From assembly GCA_022661535.1 (NCBI GenBank), contig JAKULF010000003.1, forward strand, positions 5,952,001 to 6,016,000: a DNA stretch of 64,000 nt, given 5' to 3'. This DNA is from Eutypa lata. Lineage: Eukaryota > Ascomycota > Sordariomycetes > Xylariales > Diatrypaceae. The position numbers and the translations under genes are program-made. Shown here piece by piece: positions 20,223 to 31,842 of the stretch. The first letter of the stretch is position 1; each line of letters begins with the position of its first letter. The notes beneath the pieces were generated by a model, which saw only the letters and a list, made by a program, of their open reading frames with translations, was not told where the DNA came from and ran no database searches.

Positions 20223-21827
20223 CTAAAATAAATGTGGATAGGAAGGGTAATCCGGGTCGACCCGCGGCGGAAAACTATTCTCACCAGTAGCACTGGCGCT
20301 CCTCAGCAGCGGCATCATATACGATCCGTCAGGGACACCAGCTCTATTTAGCGGTGGCGGCATCCTATATGGTCCGTCAGGGACTGCTGCTGCTGCTGCT
20401 GGATCATCTCTCGTCAAATCTACTATAGCACTGTCTGTAGGCATCGCCGGTATCACATAGGATGGTACCGGTGCATCTACCCCTATTGGCGGAGGAGGGA
20501 TAGCAGTTGGTTCCTGGCTCTCATTTGCTACTACTGCTTCATACCCCGGAGCCGGGAGACCTGGACCTCCCTGTTGCTGCTCTCGTTGCGGCTGCCCCTG
20601 TCCAGCACTTTCAGCTTTCCCCTCCTGGGCCTGGGCCTGGGTCTTAGACTTGTTATTCTTCCTCGCGCTAGCGATCAAGTCCTTGAAGGAATCATCGTGC
20701 TTGGCGGCCCACGCGGCCCCGTCAAAGTCCTTGTCCTTGATCTGTGCGCCGAGCTGGAGCGATCGCGATGCAGTTGGCGCGCGCGTGCCCAATGTACGCT
20801 CCCACGCGTCTAGGTCGTGGAGCAGGTCGACCTTCCGTCGCGGGTGTAGCGCATCACAGTTGGCGTTCCAGAGTGTCACCCACTCCTTGTGTCTCCGCTC
20901 CAGCATCTGCCGCGTGCCCCCCGCCGAGATGCCGAGCTCCTGCAGCTTCTTGCGCAGTTGGGGCTCCTTGAGCATCGAGTAGTGGATGGCGGGGAGGCGC
21001 TCGAGGTTTTTTGGTGGTTGTAGTTGGGGTTGAGGTAATGGTGGTAATGCGCTTGATCTGGAGGGAAAGGAGGTGCTATTTGGTGGTCTGGTGAGTCGGG
21101 AATTACTGTTTCGGGATCGTTTCGGTTGTGGTTGTGGTCCTCCTGGACAGGACGTGTCAAGGTGCTGGAATACTAAGTTCTCTTTCATGCGCTGCAAACA
21201 TACAGGACACGCTACAAGGCCGTCATCTAGATACAACATTGTTAGCTGAGTGGTATATGACGACCATCAAAAATATGAGATAATCGTACCTGGCTCGTAA
21301 TCGTCGGCTTCATCGTCATCCGAGTCCTGTATTTCTGCTTCTTGCCGCGCCATCTCTGCTGTTGTCTCCACACTTCTAGACTTGCTAAGCCGTGTAGACG
21401 ACCTTAGCCTCTTACTTGACCGCTGGCTGCTGCTTGTCGTTTGTTCCTCTTCCTCATCATAGAACTCGCCCCGTTTCCTCTTAGGCGAATCGGGAGCAGC
21501 TGCTATCACAGCCGGCCTCCTGGCAAAGTCGAGCACGTCCTGGCGCGTCTTAACGAAAGTGTCGACGGTCTCCTCCATAGACCAGTTGCTCCGGAGTTTC
21601 AACTCCTGTTCCGAAGCGCGACATAAGGGACATTTGCCGTCGTTGGATAGTGCCCTGCGGATGCATACGGAGCAGAATGTGTGGTTGCAGGAAGTCAACA
21701 TAGGCGTCTTGTAGAAATCCTTGCACACTTGACACCGTAATGCGGCCTCGACGGCTGCGAGTCCTGATAATGGTGTTGAGAGCCAGTCGGTCGAGTCGGC
21801 GACATCGTCTAAAGAGTCGGTTATCAT
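20223..21827 (-). CDS. RAD18: RAD18-type E3 ubiquitin ligase (post-replication repair)
   Basis: Predicted 513 residues in two exons (21827-21290, 21226-20223). The start is the ATG encoding MITDSLDDVADSTDW; the frame opens only three codons earlier. Domains in order: a C3HC4 RING finger (CQVCKDFYKTPMLTSCNHTF, CSVCIRRAL, CPLC; residues about 33-70), an acidic/Ser-rich linker with basic KRKR, a UBZ4 zinc finger made across the splice junction (LVACPVCLQRMKENLVFQHL then DTSC), and a SAP DNA-binding motif (MLKEPQLRKKLQELGI, TRQMLERRHKEWV). This is the exact Rad18 layout. Rad18 with Rad6 mono-ubiquitinates PCNA at stalled forks. The C-terminus is Pro/Gln/Ala-rich and probably disordered. It shares a 0.6-kb divergent promoter region with POL32. 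Confidence 0.95.
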
Positions 21828-22439
21828 CTTGGACAACTCAGATTGGTCTATATGCTACACGCGAGCCGTCGAGTACGAAAATCGAAGAAAGGCGTTCTCT
21901 AAGTTAATGTGCCGGAGATGTACTAATAATTACAGTGTGAAAGAATAAAATAAAAAAAGCCTTGACATAATACCTGCGTCAAGGAATCGACAATCATTTC
22001 AGTCTTTGTTGGATTTGCGACCTTCCCCCCGTAGTTCCTGACTGGACATTTAGGTAGTTCCTTCATACAAAGGCAGAAAAAGGACGTTACGAAGATATGC
22101 CCCCGTATGCGCCTGCAGTCTGTGAGATCATCACCTAACAAAAACCTTAACTAATAGTGGACCTTTTTCTTCAGCAGGAACGCTTTGATAGGTAAAAACG
22201 CGCCTATCCCCAATTAAAATCCCTGTAACACTGCCACCACCCCACGTGAGAGCGCGACGCGACTCTCCATACAAATTAATTAATTTAGTACTTACACGTC
22301 CCTTTAGCATCAGTGATCAATGATTGCGATTCATTATATGCCTTGATGCTTTGATTGATGAACTACACGAATTGCTCGTTTTGATTTAGACCTCCTTTCT
22401 ATCTATCATATTTGGGGAAGAAGAGCAGGTTGATTAAGC
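21828..22439. promoter_or_regulatory. Divergent promoter region, RAD18 / POL32
   Basis: 612 bp between the two start codons. It holds two ACGCGA matches to the MCB-like cell-cycle core (21859-21864 and 22257-22262) and one CACGTG E-box (22243-22248). The GC-rich patch around 22240-22270 stands out in AT-rich surroundings. That these are used by MBF is inference from known regulation of replication genes. Confidence 0.4.
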
Positions 22440-23987
22440 ATGGATGACTATAAGAAGTACCTTGCTCAGCAGCTCTTGACGGAGGACAAGCTGGTAAGTG
22501 TGAATTCTCCGCGCTAGTATTTGTGAGTTTGCTATAATTAACACGCTGTAAAGGTCTCCTATCGACTCCTGAGTCGGGCTTTAAAGGTTCATGTCAACAC
22601 TGCTAAGGAGTATGTTTTTTTATGTACTTCTCTGTTGGGTGTTTCTTTTTATAGCTAATGCCCATATTTGCATAGAATGCTATACGAATTTCACAAATGG
22701 CAGAACGACAAGAAACCCGGCAGCCTTCATGCCACTTATCTGGTGTACGGCACAATGAAAAAGGTAGACCAGCGGCAGGATGAGGATGTTGAAATGTCCG
22801 GCACGCAAACATCCGAAGATGACCACGCCCCCTTTTCCGACGAAGTCGCTACTCAAACGCTTTCCCTAGTTAAGGAGGAGCAGCTTCAAGGCAAGCAGAG
22901 CTACAAACTCTTCAAAACTCCCATCACGAGCTAACTACGAACTACAGAGGTCTTGGCACTATATGATGAAGTGACATCCATACACATTTACAGCTTAGCA
23001 CCGCACCCCCTGAAAGATCTCCAGCTCTTAGCCGACACTGCTCGGCAAGTCTTGGAACTATCATCAGCAGATGAGTCTAAAACACCAGCAAAGGTCTTTG
23101 GCTCAATCTCCAATCCGAATGTGCGGAAGAGGGAACGACGTAGTCCAGGGCCTAAACCTATTCCTAGTGCTGCTGCCTCTGCCTCTGCCTCTGTCCCTAA
23201 GACCGAAGCTAAGACGCAAGTCAAACAAGAAGCAAAACAGGCTTCTTCGATTTCTACATCGGAGAAGGGAGAGCCAAAGGCTGCCCAACCAGCAAAACCA
23301 AAGCAATTGGCAGCACCGTCCGCTGCTAAGAAACCATCAGCCACCCCCTCACTAAAACGACAAAGCTCTTCCGGTATAGGGCAGATGTTTGCAAAGGCGG
23401 CATCTAAGCCGAAGAGACCTGCTGCTACTGTCTCAAAGGCATCATCCGCAGCAGTTAGTGCTGCCGATGAAGAATCTAGTATGGCTATGTCAGACGATGG
23501 GGAAGATGATGCAGGACCTGCCGCCGACGTAAAGCAGGAGGACGACATCACCCGCCAGACCAGGCGAGACCGTCAAGCTAATCTCCGTCGCATGATGGAT
23601 GAGAGCGATGAAGAAGAGGTAGAATCAAAAGCCACCACGCCGGCCGAAGAGCCTATGGAAGAAGACGAGCCGCCGGCACCGGAGCCGGAGTCGGAGCCGA
23701 AAGCGGAGGAACCCGCAGAGGTGATATCGAGCACCGGGGACGGACGACGCAGAGGACGACGGAGAATCATGCGTAAGAAGCAGGTCATGGACGATGAAGG
23801 ATATCTAGTCACTGCTCAGGAGGCCGCGTGGGAGTCGTTCTCGGAAGATGACGCACCTCCGCCCCAGCCGAAGGCGAAACCGGCTGCAGCGAAGCCTGCC
23901 GCGACCACTCAGCCTGCAGCAAAGGCGAAGAAGCCGGCTGGAAAGGGTGCGCAGGGCAACATCATGTCCTTCTTCAGCAAGAAATAG
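22440..23987 (+). CDS. POL32: DNA polymerase delta subunit 3 (Pol32/Cdc27-like)
   Basis: Predicted 454 residues in four exons: 22440-22493, 22554-22609, 22676-22890 and 22948-23987. The N-terminus (MDDYKKYLAQQLLTEDKL, VSYRLLSRALKVHVNTAKEM, LYEFHKWQ) is the winged-helix part that binds the second Pol delta subunit; VTSIHIYSLAP is a family mark. The long C-terminal half is charged, Ala/Pro/Lys-rich and disordered. The very end QGNIMSFFSKK is a PIP box (QxxIxxFF) for PCNA binding. Intron 3 (22891-22947) has a GC donor (CAAG|GCAAGC), a perfect-looking CTAAC branch point and an ACAG acceptor. Without it the frame stops before the family motif. Pol32 supports lagging-strand synthesis and translesion synthesis, consistent with its divergent partner RAD18. 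Confidence 0.93.
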
Positions 23988-26900
23988 GGTGAATCGCATG
24001 AGGCTCGCTTGCTTGCTACATTACCTCGCATCACAAATTATACGCTAATGAATCCTACGTGAAGGGCATAAGAAGCACAATATTGCTGGAGAATAATGAT
24101 ATTCCTTGGTGGGATTGTTCCCCCATCGAGACTAAATATTTTTACCCAACTGCCGCCTTTTTCTTTTCTTCACGAACGTGTCTTCAGGGGGCCACTTTGC
24201 AGAGTGCCAGTCGGAGCATTCGGATTACCTATAGAATTTACTCGCCAAATATATCGATGACCTTAAAAGACAAAATACCTACTTTTACTTACACAACTGT
24301 TGGGGATAAATGTGGACAAGCTCTCAGATACCTCACACAATAATACTAGGGTTATGTTTAAGACCTGCGGGGAGGCTGTCGGTTAGGTACAGATCCATTA
24401 CTTTACAGATTAAAGAAGGCGGTATGCTCTAAGCGGTGTATGTTTTTGCTTGTGACTAGAGTGTCGATTCTTGGGATGATTAAACTGGCTGCATGTTTCT
24501 CAAGATGCGATTGTGCAGGTGAGCATGCGAAATCAGTTCTGTCGATCCGATTCCTCTTCACTTGTATGGAGAAGAAGACAATGACCAAGGTGAGGTAAAT
24601 AATGGCATAAGCTACCTACCGGATCGATGACTGGAAATGACCGACGGGTTCGGTGATACGGCCATCGGACCCGACTCTGGAGGACGGAAAATACACGTAA
24701 CCCTTCAGGCTTTCGGGGTGGCGGATTTCAGTACGGCCGACACCGTCTCGGCGTAAAAGAGCTCCGAAGACTTGAGAGGGCTGGAGGGATGGAAGCGCTA
24801 TGTATGTAGGTATGTATGTACAGTGCAATGCTTTCAGTACTTTTTACCGGAGCATTTTCGTCGAAGGTCTCACGCGATCAATTCGTGCATTAGCGAGCCC
24901 GATGCATGTCAATGCAAGGCTGCCTCCACTTGCTCGTCTTGGCTTGGAGAGGGTTGCATTCTGGAAGGCACTTATTATTAACGTGTCTGCATGTGCTATG
25001 TGTTGATATCTGTTCGTCGCCGACATGCACTATTAGATAGTATACTAGCGACTAGTCAGCTAGTATACTGTGAAATTGAGAACATCGTATCCATCCTTGA
25101 GGTTTATGAGATAGAACGCCGATCACTTGCTTTGAACTAAATAGAATCGCCGTCTTAAACAACCCTTCGACTATGTACGTACTTGACTACTAGCCACCGA
25201 GGCCACTTACAATGTGCCTAGACAAAGAGTTTGGAAAGGCTACCTACCTACCTACCAGGCCTACTAGTTATGTATGCAGATCTGCTCTGCTCCTCTAAGC
25301 TAGCATTGAATTTTACGATGCTGGAAAATAAAATAATTTTAAAATTACAACTCGGCCAGGCAGATGAATCTGTAAGACCTTCCGTATTACCTTACCTACA
25401 AGATAAGGCAGCTACTCGGGTGGCCACATGTGCACTATAAGTTGATGACGTTTGAAAAATATTTCAGGCTGTCATATGAACTCAACATTTTGTTCGGGAT
25501 GATGTCTTCATACATACTTCATATGGATACAAAGTAATTCGGCGATGCGCAAGTTTTCCAGCACTACTTAATGCCCGGTAACTAAATTGTGCGTGCGTGC
25601 GGCGTGCGTGCGGTCACCGCAGGCAGGGCAGAGCGAGCAGGGCCGGCCAGAGGATGACGGCAGCGGCAGCAGCATGGAAAACTATCCTTGTCGCTTCCAC
25701 TCTCAGGTGTCCTTCCCGAGGAGCTGGATTCCGGTTTCACCCACTAGCGAAAATATTAACGGTGTTCTGATTGGGCGAAGCTGGCGACCGACCCAATTAC
25801 GATCTCCCTCCACACTCTTTGCCCTCTTGCCCTCTTGCCCTTGGCTTGGCCCTAAGCAAAACCCTAGCCCGGTTTCTTCTCTTCATCCCACCATCCGAAG
25901 CTGCCGCGTGAACTCGTCCGGCTGGCCGGCCGGCCTCCCTCCCTAATACGTAGCTCTAATCACTAGAGGTAGGTGGTAAAACAAAAAACTATCAGCTCGT
26001 AGGCAAGTAGCAGAGCTAGGCAGCGATATTTTGTACGCCGCCAGTAGGCGTAGTAGTAATATAGTGAATAATTGGTGCGTTAGGCAACGAACCGGCTTTC
26101 GTCATGGAAATTAACTATGGAAATTCTCTCATCGAGGGATAATGTAGATCATCCTTCGACGTAATGTTAGAAGAAGCTTTAGGACACGTGCATCGATCGC
26201 TTGTGTAAGTATGTAGGGGCGGATAGAATTACTTTAGTGATTTAAGTTTAGCAGCTCTAGGTATGTAGGTATGTAGTCAGATACAGTGAGAGTTGACTCA
26301 ACCCGACGTCTCTCTTCTTCTTCTTCTTCTTCTCTGGCTATCTATCTAATTACCTAGAGCTCTTGATGTCATTCATCGTTTAGATTGCTAAAATACCCTC
26401 TCGCTTGATACACTGGCAAGGTTGTATTTTATGCTGACTTGATTTGCGTCTAATGCAAAAAAAGACAATCATTGACGCAATATCATTGGCTGAGTATATA
26501 GCTATCAGGCTGTCTGAGTCATCTCAGCTCGAAATCATTACCACATATGCGTGCTCTAGCGGTAGAATAGACTTCCCGGATCCACCCATTGAAGTTTCCG
26601 GTAGAACGCTCCGCCCCACTAACGTTAAGATACGCACGTCGTAGACCACTGTAGAAGCAGAAGGTGTTGTATGTACACTTAAAGCTACGAAGTACGCATA
26701 TTTTAGGAGGGGAGACGGATCCTAAAATGTACTGAATCGAAGTTGCATCTAGGTAGGTACTGTAACTACAAGTCAATGGACGGGATGACGGGTTTAAGAC
26801 ACTAAATGCGTTTGCCAATTCGTGGGGCATGCTTGGTAATCCCGAGACTGTGGCCAAGTGGCTCTTATTACTGGACAATTGGAGACAGAAGAATATACAT

Positions 26901-27331
26901 ACAGAGTCTACCTGTCTACTTATGGTTGTATGTATGTATGTATGTAGTTTAGCTCTCAGTATTGTATTATCTGATTATCGAGGAGAGAAAAAAAAAATTG
27001 CCCATCCATCTCCAAATTTCTCATATTACCACCACCATTTCCGCACCTCAAATTTGTGCGCATGTTCACTTCTCTTTCGAACTGTTGATTCTTTCCTTTC
27101 TATAGTTACTACATTTTAACTTCAAGAGTTCCCCTAATACACCCCATTATCGCGCGTTTGTTTGACGGCTACAGTGCTGTCAAATGAACCTGCATCGCCG
27201 TATTCTACCCTTTCTCTATGTAAGTTAGCTAACATAGTCGCCGCTATATATGCAAGCTGTATATATCACGTCCCAAATACTAACCGGAAATTTCTTGGTT
27301 CTAGTCCCCCTCCCCTCCCGGTGTCCTCTAA
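23988..27331. other. Long gene-poor region with microsatellites
   Basis: About 3.3 kb with no supported gene. It holds (TACC)4 at 25241-25256, a CTT repeat at about 26312-26334, a TGTA repeat at about 26928-26946, a GTGC/GCGT-rich patch near 25588-25620 and a near-perfect palindrome at 25039-25069. The last part is the 5' region of the PPR gene. Confidence 0.5.
25039..25069. repeat. Perfect 11-bp inverted repeat with palindromic spacer
   Basis: AGTATACTAGC and GCTAGTATACT flank a 9-nt spacer GACTAGTCA, which itself contains the palindrome GACTAGTC. The total is a 31-bp cruciform-capable site. Confidence 0.8.
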
Positions 27332-30300
27332 ATGCCCATCTACTCGTCCTTGTACCAGAGCTTCATCCGTCAAGGACTTCCTAAGACTCTCACATACGGC
27401 TACGCGCAATCTGTCGTAGCTGCTACTCATCCCCATGTTCTAAACTCGAACAATCGCCCCTCCTTCGCGAGGCGGCGCAGTCAACGTGTTGGGCGCATAA
27501 CTAGTCTTCAACTCCAGAACGCCTTTCACAACAACTCCTCGAGTGGCAATGCTCCTGCCGAACATCGCCACGACAAGCATGGGAACAATGGTAACTTAGA
27601 TGCCTACTTCGAGGCACTACAGACACATCAGACAGCTGAGGGGGTCGAGAAGGAGTGGACCCAGTTCCAGTTTCCCAAGCCCATCGAGTGGAAGCCTAGT
27701 GCTACGTCCATCCTCGAAGGTCCCGAAGCTGGCACACGGAGCGTCGCTGATATCGATGCCCTCGAAGCTGCTCAAGATGGAGATGAGAACGCCCCGGTGG
27801 CGGTCGATGCCGAGACGGCATTGGCCCACATTGATGCTGCGATCGCAAAGGAGATCGAAGTACGCGAGTTACGAGACGCTCTCGAGGAGAGTACGGCAAA
27901 GTCAATAGGCAGCGGTATTCAATCGAGAGCACTCTCGCCAGTTCCTGAACGATCAGCAACCCCTGCTAGTATCGCTCGTTCAGCGACGCCAGTCGACCCG
28001 CAGTCACAGACATATGCAGACCATCTTGCTCACCTTTCTGAGGATGGTCGATATGCCGAGATCCCCGCTGTGTTCGAGGCCATGTTGGTTGCTGGTGTGA
28101 AGCCCATCGCGACAGCATACAATGCGTTACTCGCCGCAGCCATTCATTTCCCGACGGAGAAGAACGAGGTCGTTTCGAAGGCCTTGGACGTCTACGCAGA
28201 CATGATGCGCAGGAAGATCTCACCCGATGCCGATACGTATAATCTTTTGGTAGGTTTGCTAGCTGCGCGTTGTCTCGAAGTCTCTTCGTTGAAGAAGACG
28301 CTCGAGGAGAAGCGTGTTCGTTCTGGTGGAATGGACGAGCCTGGCAAGTTCATGTTCGCTTCGAATGAGCTGGAATACGCCATTCTCTGTGAGGATGACA
28401 GACTCGACTTTGCTATCAAGCTGTTCGATTCTTCCATCTCAACCATGAAGGCAAACTATTCGTCTGAAACCTACAATCAACTCATTTCGGCATGTGCTGA
28501 AGCTGGTCGTGTGTCGGACATGCTTCGTATGTTCGAGCACATGGAGATCAACGGAGAAGTTCCTTTCGCTGCCACGTTCCCCTCCATGATCAATGCTTTC
28601 GCCAAGACAGGCGATCTGGCGAGTGCTGTTGAGTGCTACAACGAATACAAGGAACTCGCAATTGCACACGATGGTGGGAAGTACACATTGAACACCAGAC
28701 TGGATTCTCAGGTCTATGCTGCTGTCATCAACGCCTACATCAGTAACGACCGCATTGACGGTGCTATGAAGTTCTACGAGAAGATCGTAGCTTCTTATGG
28801 TGTTCGTGCTAGCGAGATCCAGGATGCTTTGATCAGTGGTGGTTTCGTTAAGGGTTTCACCGACCGAGGTATCTACCAGGAGGCTTTACAATGGGCCCAG
28901 AGCATCGAGGATGAGTCCCGCTTGACGGCTTTGGCTAGAGTTGCAACTATCGCGGCTGATTTCGGTGATAAGCACACTGCCACTGCCGCCTTTGAAGGTA
29001 TGCCCATGGTCTTCCAAGGTGTCGTTACTCCGGCAATGGCGCTACTGGCAATGAGCGTTCGTCAAGGTGATGTTGCAGGTGCTTCCCGATACTGGCACGT
29101 GCTTAGCAACCCCGAGATCGATGTTGACTCTTCCTTCATTGAGCCAACTGCTATGTATACTGTGGCTATGATTGGTTCAGGTCAGGTTGCTGAGGGTTTA
29201 GCCGAGTCTGAGCTCATGTTCCAACGGATCCGTGCTTCCGGGGCACAGCTGGCTGATGAGATCGACGAAGCTGTCGAGCTCATTTCCAACTTCATGTCGA
29301 CAAGGGGTGTTGCTGATCCTCGTGAAGTTTCTTCTCAAGCCAGCTTCCCTACGCAAGTATTTTCGACGTCTCCATACTCTTCCGCCCCGACCGTCTCCAG
29401 TTACGAAGAGAATTTCGATCCTTACGCTCACAACACGGATTTCAAGGGTTCGTCAATCATCTCGGATGAACTTGAGGGAGCCCACGGCCGCAAGGGGCCT
29501 AGGCTCAATGATGCGCTCTCCCGGTTCCGGAACATGCGTCGTGCGGGTCGTCATCCCAGGTACATCACCTACGCCAAAATGATTCAGGCCGCGGCTCGTG
29601 AGGGTAAGATGGATCTTTGCCACGATATTCTCGCCATGGCGCGAACCGATGTCCCTCTGCTTCCCCAGTACCCTGTCGTCCGGTACGGTTGGTCTTCTAT
29701 CCTCGACGCAATGGTTGGTGCGTGCTTGACGCTTGGCGATCGTGTCCTTGCTGAGCAGTACCACCTTGAGCTTCTCGAGATGGGTGCTACCCCAACCGCG
29801 AACACCTTCGGCCTTTACATCACCACCCTCAAGGAATCCACCAAGACTTTCGATGAAGCTTCCGAAGCCGTCAAGATCTTCCACAGAGCTAAGGCCGAGG
29901 GTGTCGAGCCTTCTTCCTTCTTGTACAACGCCCTGATTGGCAAGCTCGGCAAGGCGCGACGCATCGACGATTGCCTGTTCTATTTCGCTGAGATGCGGGC
30001 CTTGGGTATTAAGCCCACTAGCGTCACCTACGGAACTATTGTCAATGCACTTTGCCGTGTAAGTGATGAGAAGTTCGCCGAGGAGCTCTTCGACGAGATG
30101 GAGGCGATGCCTAACTACAAGGCCCGGCCCGCTCCCTACAACAGCATGATGCAGTTCTTCTTGACCACGAAGCGGGATAAGTCCAAGGTTCTTGCCTACT
30201 ACGAGCGCATGAAGGCAAAGGGTATCTCTCCTACGGCCCACACTTACAAGCTTCTTGTTGACACCCACGCTACTCTCGAACCGGTAAATATGACGGCTGC

Positions 30301-30829
30301 TGAGGCTGTCCTCGATATGATCCGTGCCTCTGGTCAGAGCCCCGAACCCGTCCACTACGCCTCGCTTATCCACGCTCGTGGCTGCAACCTTCACGATATG
30401 GACGGCTCCAAGAAGATCTTCGATTCCGTTATGAACGATCCTAGCATCCCACCGAACGCCTGCCTTTTCCAGGCGCTTTTCGAGGCGATGGTTGCCAATC
30501 ACCGTGTTGCCGATACCGAATCAGTGCTAGCACAGATGCGACGGAGAAGGGTTGACCTGACTCCTTACATCGCTAACACTCTGATTCATGGATGGGCCAG
30601 CGAGAAGAACATCGACAAGGCTAAGGCCATCTACGACAGTGTCGGCCGCAACAAGCGTGAGCCCAGCACCTACGAGGCAATGACCCGCGCTTTCCTCTCG
30701 GTTCAGGAACGTGATCCCGCCAAGCAGGTTGTAGGCGAGATGCTTTCCCGAGGATACCCCAGTGCCGTCGTGAGCAAGGTCTTGGAGTTGCTCGGTGGTG
30801 GTAGCACTGAGGAAGTTGCTGCGGCTTGA
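27332..30829 (+). CDS. Large pentatricopeptide repeat (PPR) protein, probably mitochondrial
   Basis: Single-exon, 1165-residue protein. The N-terminus (MPIYSSLYQSFIRQGLPKTL, later SFARRRSQRVGR) is basic and poor in acids, fitting a mitochondrial presequence. Many degenerate 35-residue PPR units follow: TAYNALLAAAIHFPTEKNEV, DADTYNLLVGLLAARC, SETYNQLISACAEAGRVSDM, TYAKMIQAAAREGKMDLC, SFLYNALIGKLGKARRIDDC, VTYGTIVNALCRV, HTYKLLVDTHATLE and VHYASLIHARGCN. PPR proteins bind single-stranded RNA in organelles. Size and repeat count suggest a Cya5/Pet309-type factor for mitochondrial COX1 mRNA, but I cannot confirm orthology. The C-terminus ends in Gly/Ala-rich sequence. Confidence 0.85.
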   Translation: MPIYSSLYQSFIRQGLPKTLTYGYAQSVVAATHPHVLNSNNRPSFARRRSQRVGRITSLQLQNAFHNNSSSGNAPAEHRHDKHGNNGNLDAYFEALQTHQTAEGVEKEWTQFQFPKPIEWKPSATSILEGPEAGTRSVADIDALEAAQDGDENAPVAVDAETALAHIDAAIAKEIEVRELRDALEESTAKSIGSGIQSRALSPVPERSATPASIARSATPVDPQSQTYADHLAHLSEDGRYAEIPAVFEAMLVAGVKPIATAYNALLAAAIHFPTEKNEVVSKALDVYADMMRRKISPDADTYNLLVGLLAARCLEVSSLKKTLEEKRVRSGGMDEPGKFMFASNELEYAILCEDDRLDFAIKLFDSSISTMKANYSSETYNQLISACAEAGRVSDMLRMFEHMEINGEVPFAATFPSMINAFAKTGDLASAVECYNEYKELAIAHDGGKYTLNTRLDSQVYAAVINAYISNDRIDGAMKFYEKIVASYGVRASEIQDALISGGFVKGFTDRGIYQEALQWAQSIEDESRLTALARVATIAADFGDKHTATAAFEGMPMVFQGVVTPAMALLAMSVRQGDVAGASRYWHVLSNPEIDVDSSFIEPTAMYTVAMIGSGQVAEGLAESELMFQRIRASGAQLADEIDEAVELISNFMSTRGVADPREVSSQASFPTQVFSTSPYSSAPTVSSYEENFDPYAHNTDFKGSSIISDELEGAHGRKGPRLNDALSRFRNMRRAGRHPRYITYAKMIQAAAREGKMDLCHDILAMARTDVPLLPQYPVVRYGWSSILDAMVGACLTLGDRVLAEQYHLELLEMGATPTANTFGLYITTLKESTKTFDEASEAVKIFHRAKAEGVEPSSFLYNALIGKLGKARRIDDCLFYFAEMRALGIKPTSVTYGTIVNALCRVSDEKFAEELFDEMEAMPNYKARPAPYNSMMQFFLTTKRDKSKVLAYYERMKAKGISPTAHTYKLLVDTHATLEPVNMTAAEAVLDMIRASGQSPEPVHYASLIHARGCNLHDMDGSKKIFDSVMNDPSIPPNACLFQALFEAMVANHRVADTESVLAQMRRRRVDLTPYIANTLIHGWASEKNIDKAKAIYDSVGRNKREPSTYEAMTRAFLSVQERDPAKQVVGEMLSRGYPSAVVSKVLELLGGGSTEEVAAA

Positions 30830-31842
30830 ACACTTCGTTCCTGCAAGCTTCATCTCAAACCTCAATGTTGAAATTTTCTTACAATGTTTTTCTTTCAAAT
30901 TTCCTTTGTTTCAGCGATACCCCGTGTTCTTTCGAAAATGGTTGCTTCGGTATAATCTAGCAGGGGTAGGCCGAAAGGGGGAATAGATATTAGGTCATTT
31001 CTTCTGTTAGGATTACCGACACCAAGGGTGTCGTAACGTTCAGCCTGGCGGGGCGTTCCGGTCGGTTGGTCAAGGGACTTAACTTAGAATGGAGTTTCAC
31101 GGATGACGGGTTGCTAGTATTTTTCACATACGGGCACATGTTCGGAAAGAGCAACATATTAAACGGCTGGCACGCCGACGGATAGACGAATCAATCTCCA
31201 CTCTGCATATAACTTGCAAAAAACGATTTTACACGAGAGCATCTGGGAGGACCGGACGGGGAATCAGGGTCAGGCAAAGGGATCTTCTCTTTTAAGGGAA
31301 AAAGTTAGGGTTTATAATGAATGAGCCTAAGGATTTGGGCCGGGTTCCTGGAGACATGCATTGAACAAAAAGGGGGTTCTTATTTTTTTTGCACCATCTT
31401 TGTTTCGCATGTGTGTCTCTCCGAAGCATATCTATTTATGTGTATTACATACATAACATACATAACGTGGCGTGTGGTCCTAGATGCGCTGTATGATAGA
31501 ATCAAACACAAGTTCAAATTCCCATCTGTTGACTTTCCCCCATGAGTGACTTGCCCCTCTTGTTGAATCTATGTTTAACTTAGGTCGAGTAACTCATGAG
31601 ACTGTCGGATCAGATCGATTGAGATGCCGGTCTAGGTGTGGCTTATAAGATAATATCTATGATATTAAAGGTCATTTAATCTGGTTCTACCTAAATACTA
31701 ATTAGTAGCAGTAATACTGGCTCGCTCTAACCCATATCAAAAGATGTGTGTTGAGTGTGACAAGTATGTATAGCAGAACTTGAACATAGCTATAGTCTCA
31801 AATAATGTTCTTTCCCCATGTTCCTTACGGCTAAATAGACAG
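30830..31842. other. Intergenic, nothing recognised
   Basis: 3' regions of the PPR gene and of the convergent amidase gene. Short repeats such as ACATAACATACATAACATAC-like sequence occur near 31447-31467. No gene seen. Confidence 0.5.

Noticed and set aside
25587..25946. Plus-strand 119-codon frame after a GTGC-rich tract
   Set aside because: Low-complexity start and no family; more likely promoter sequence.
26519..26878. Minus-strand 119-codon frame in the gap before the PPR gene
   Set aside because: No domain, no codon-usage support, no splice context; probably chance.
29453..30502. Minus-strand open frame of 349 codons inside the PPR gene
   Set aside because: Antisense shadow produced by codon bias; no recognisable domain.
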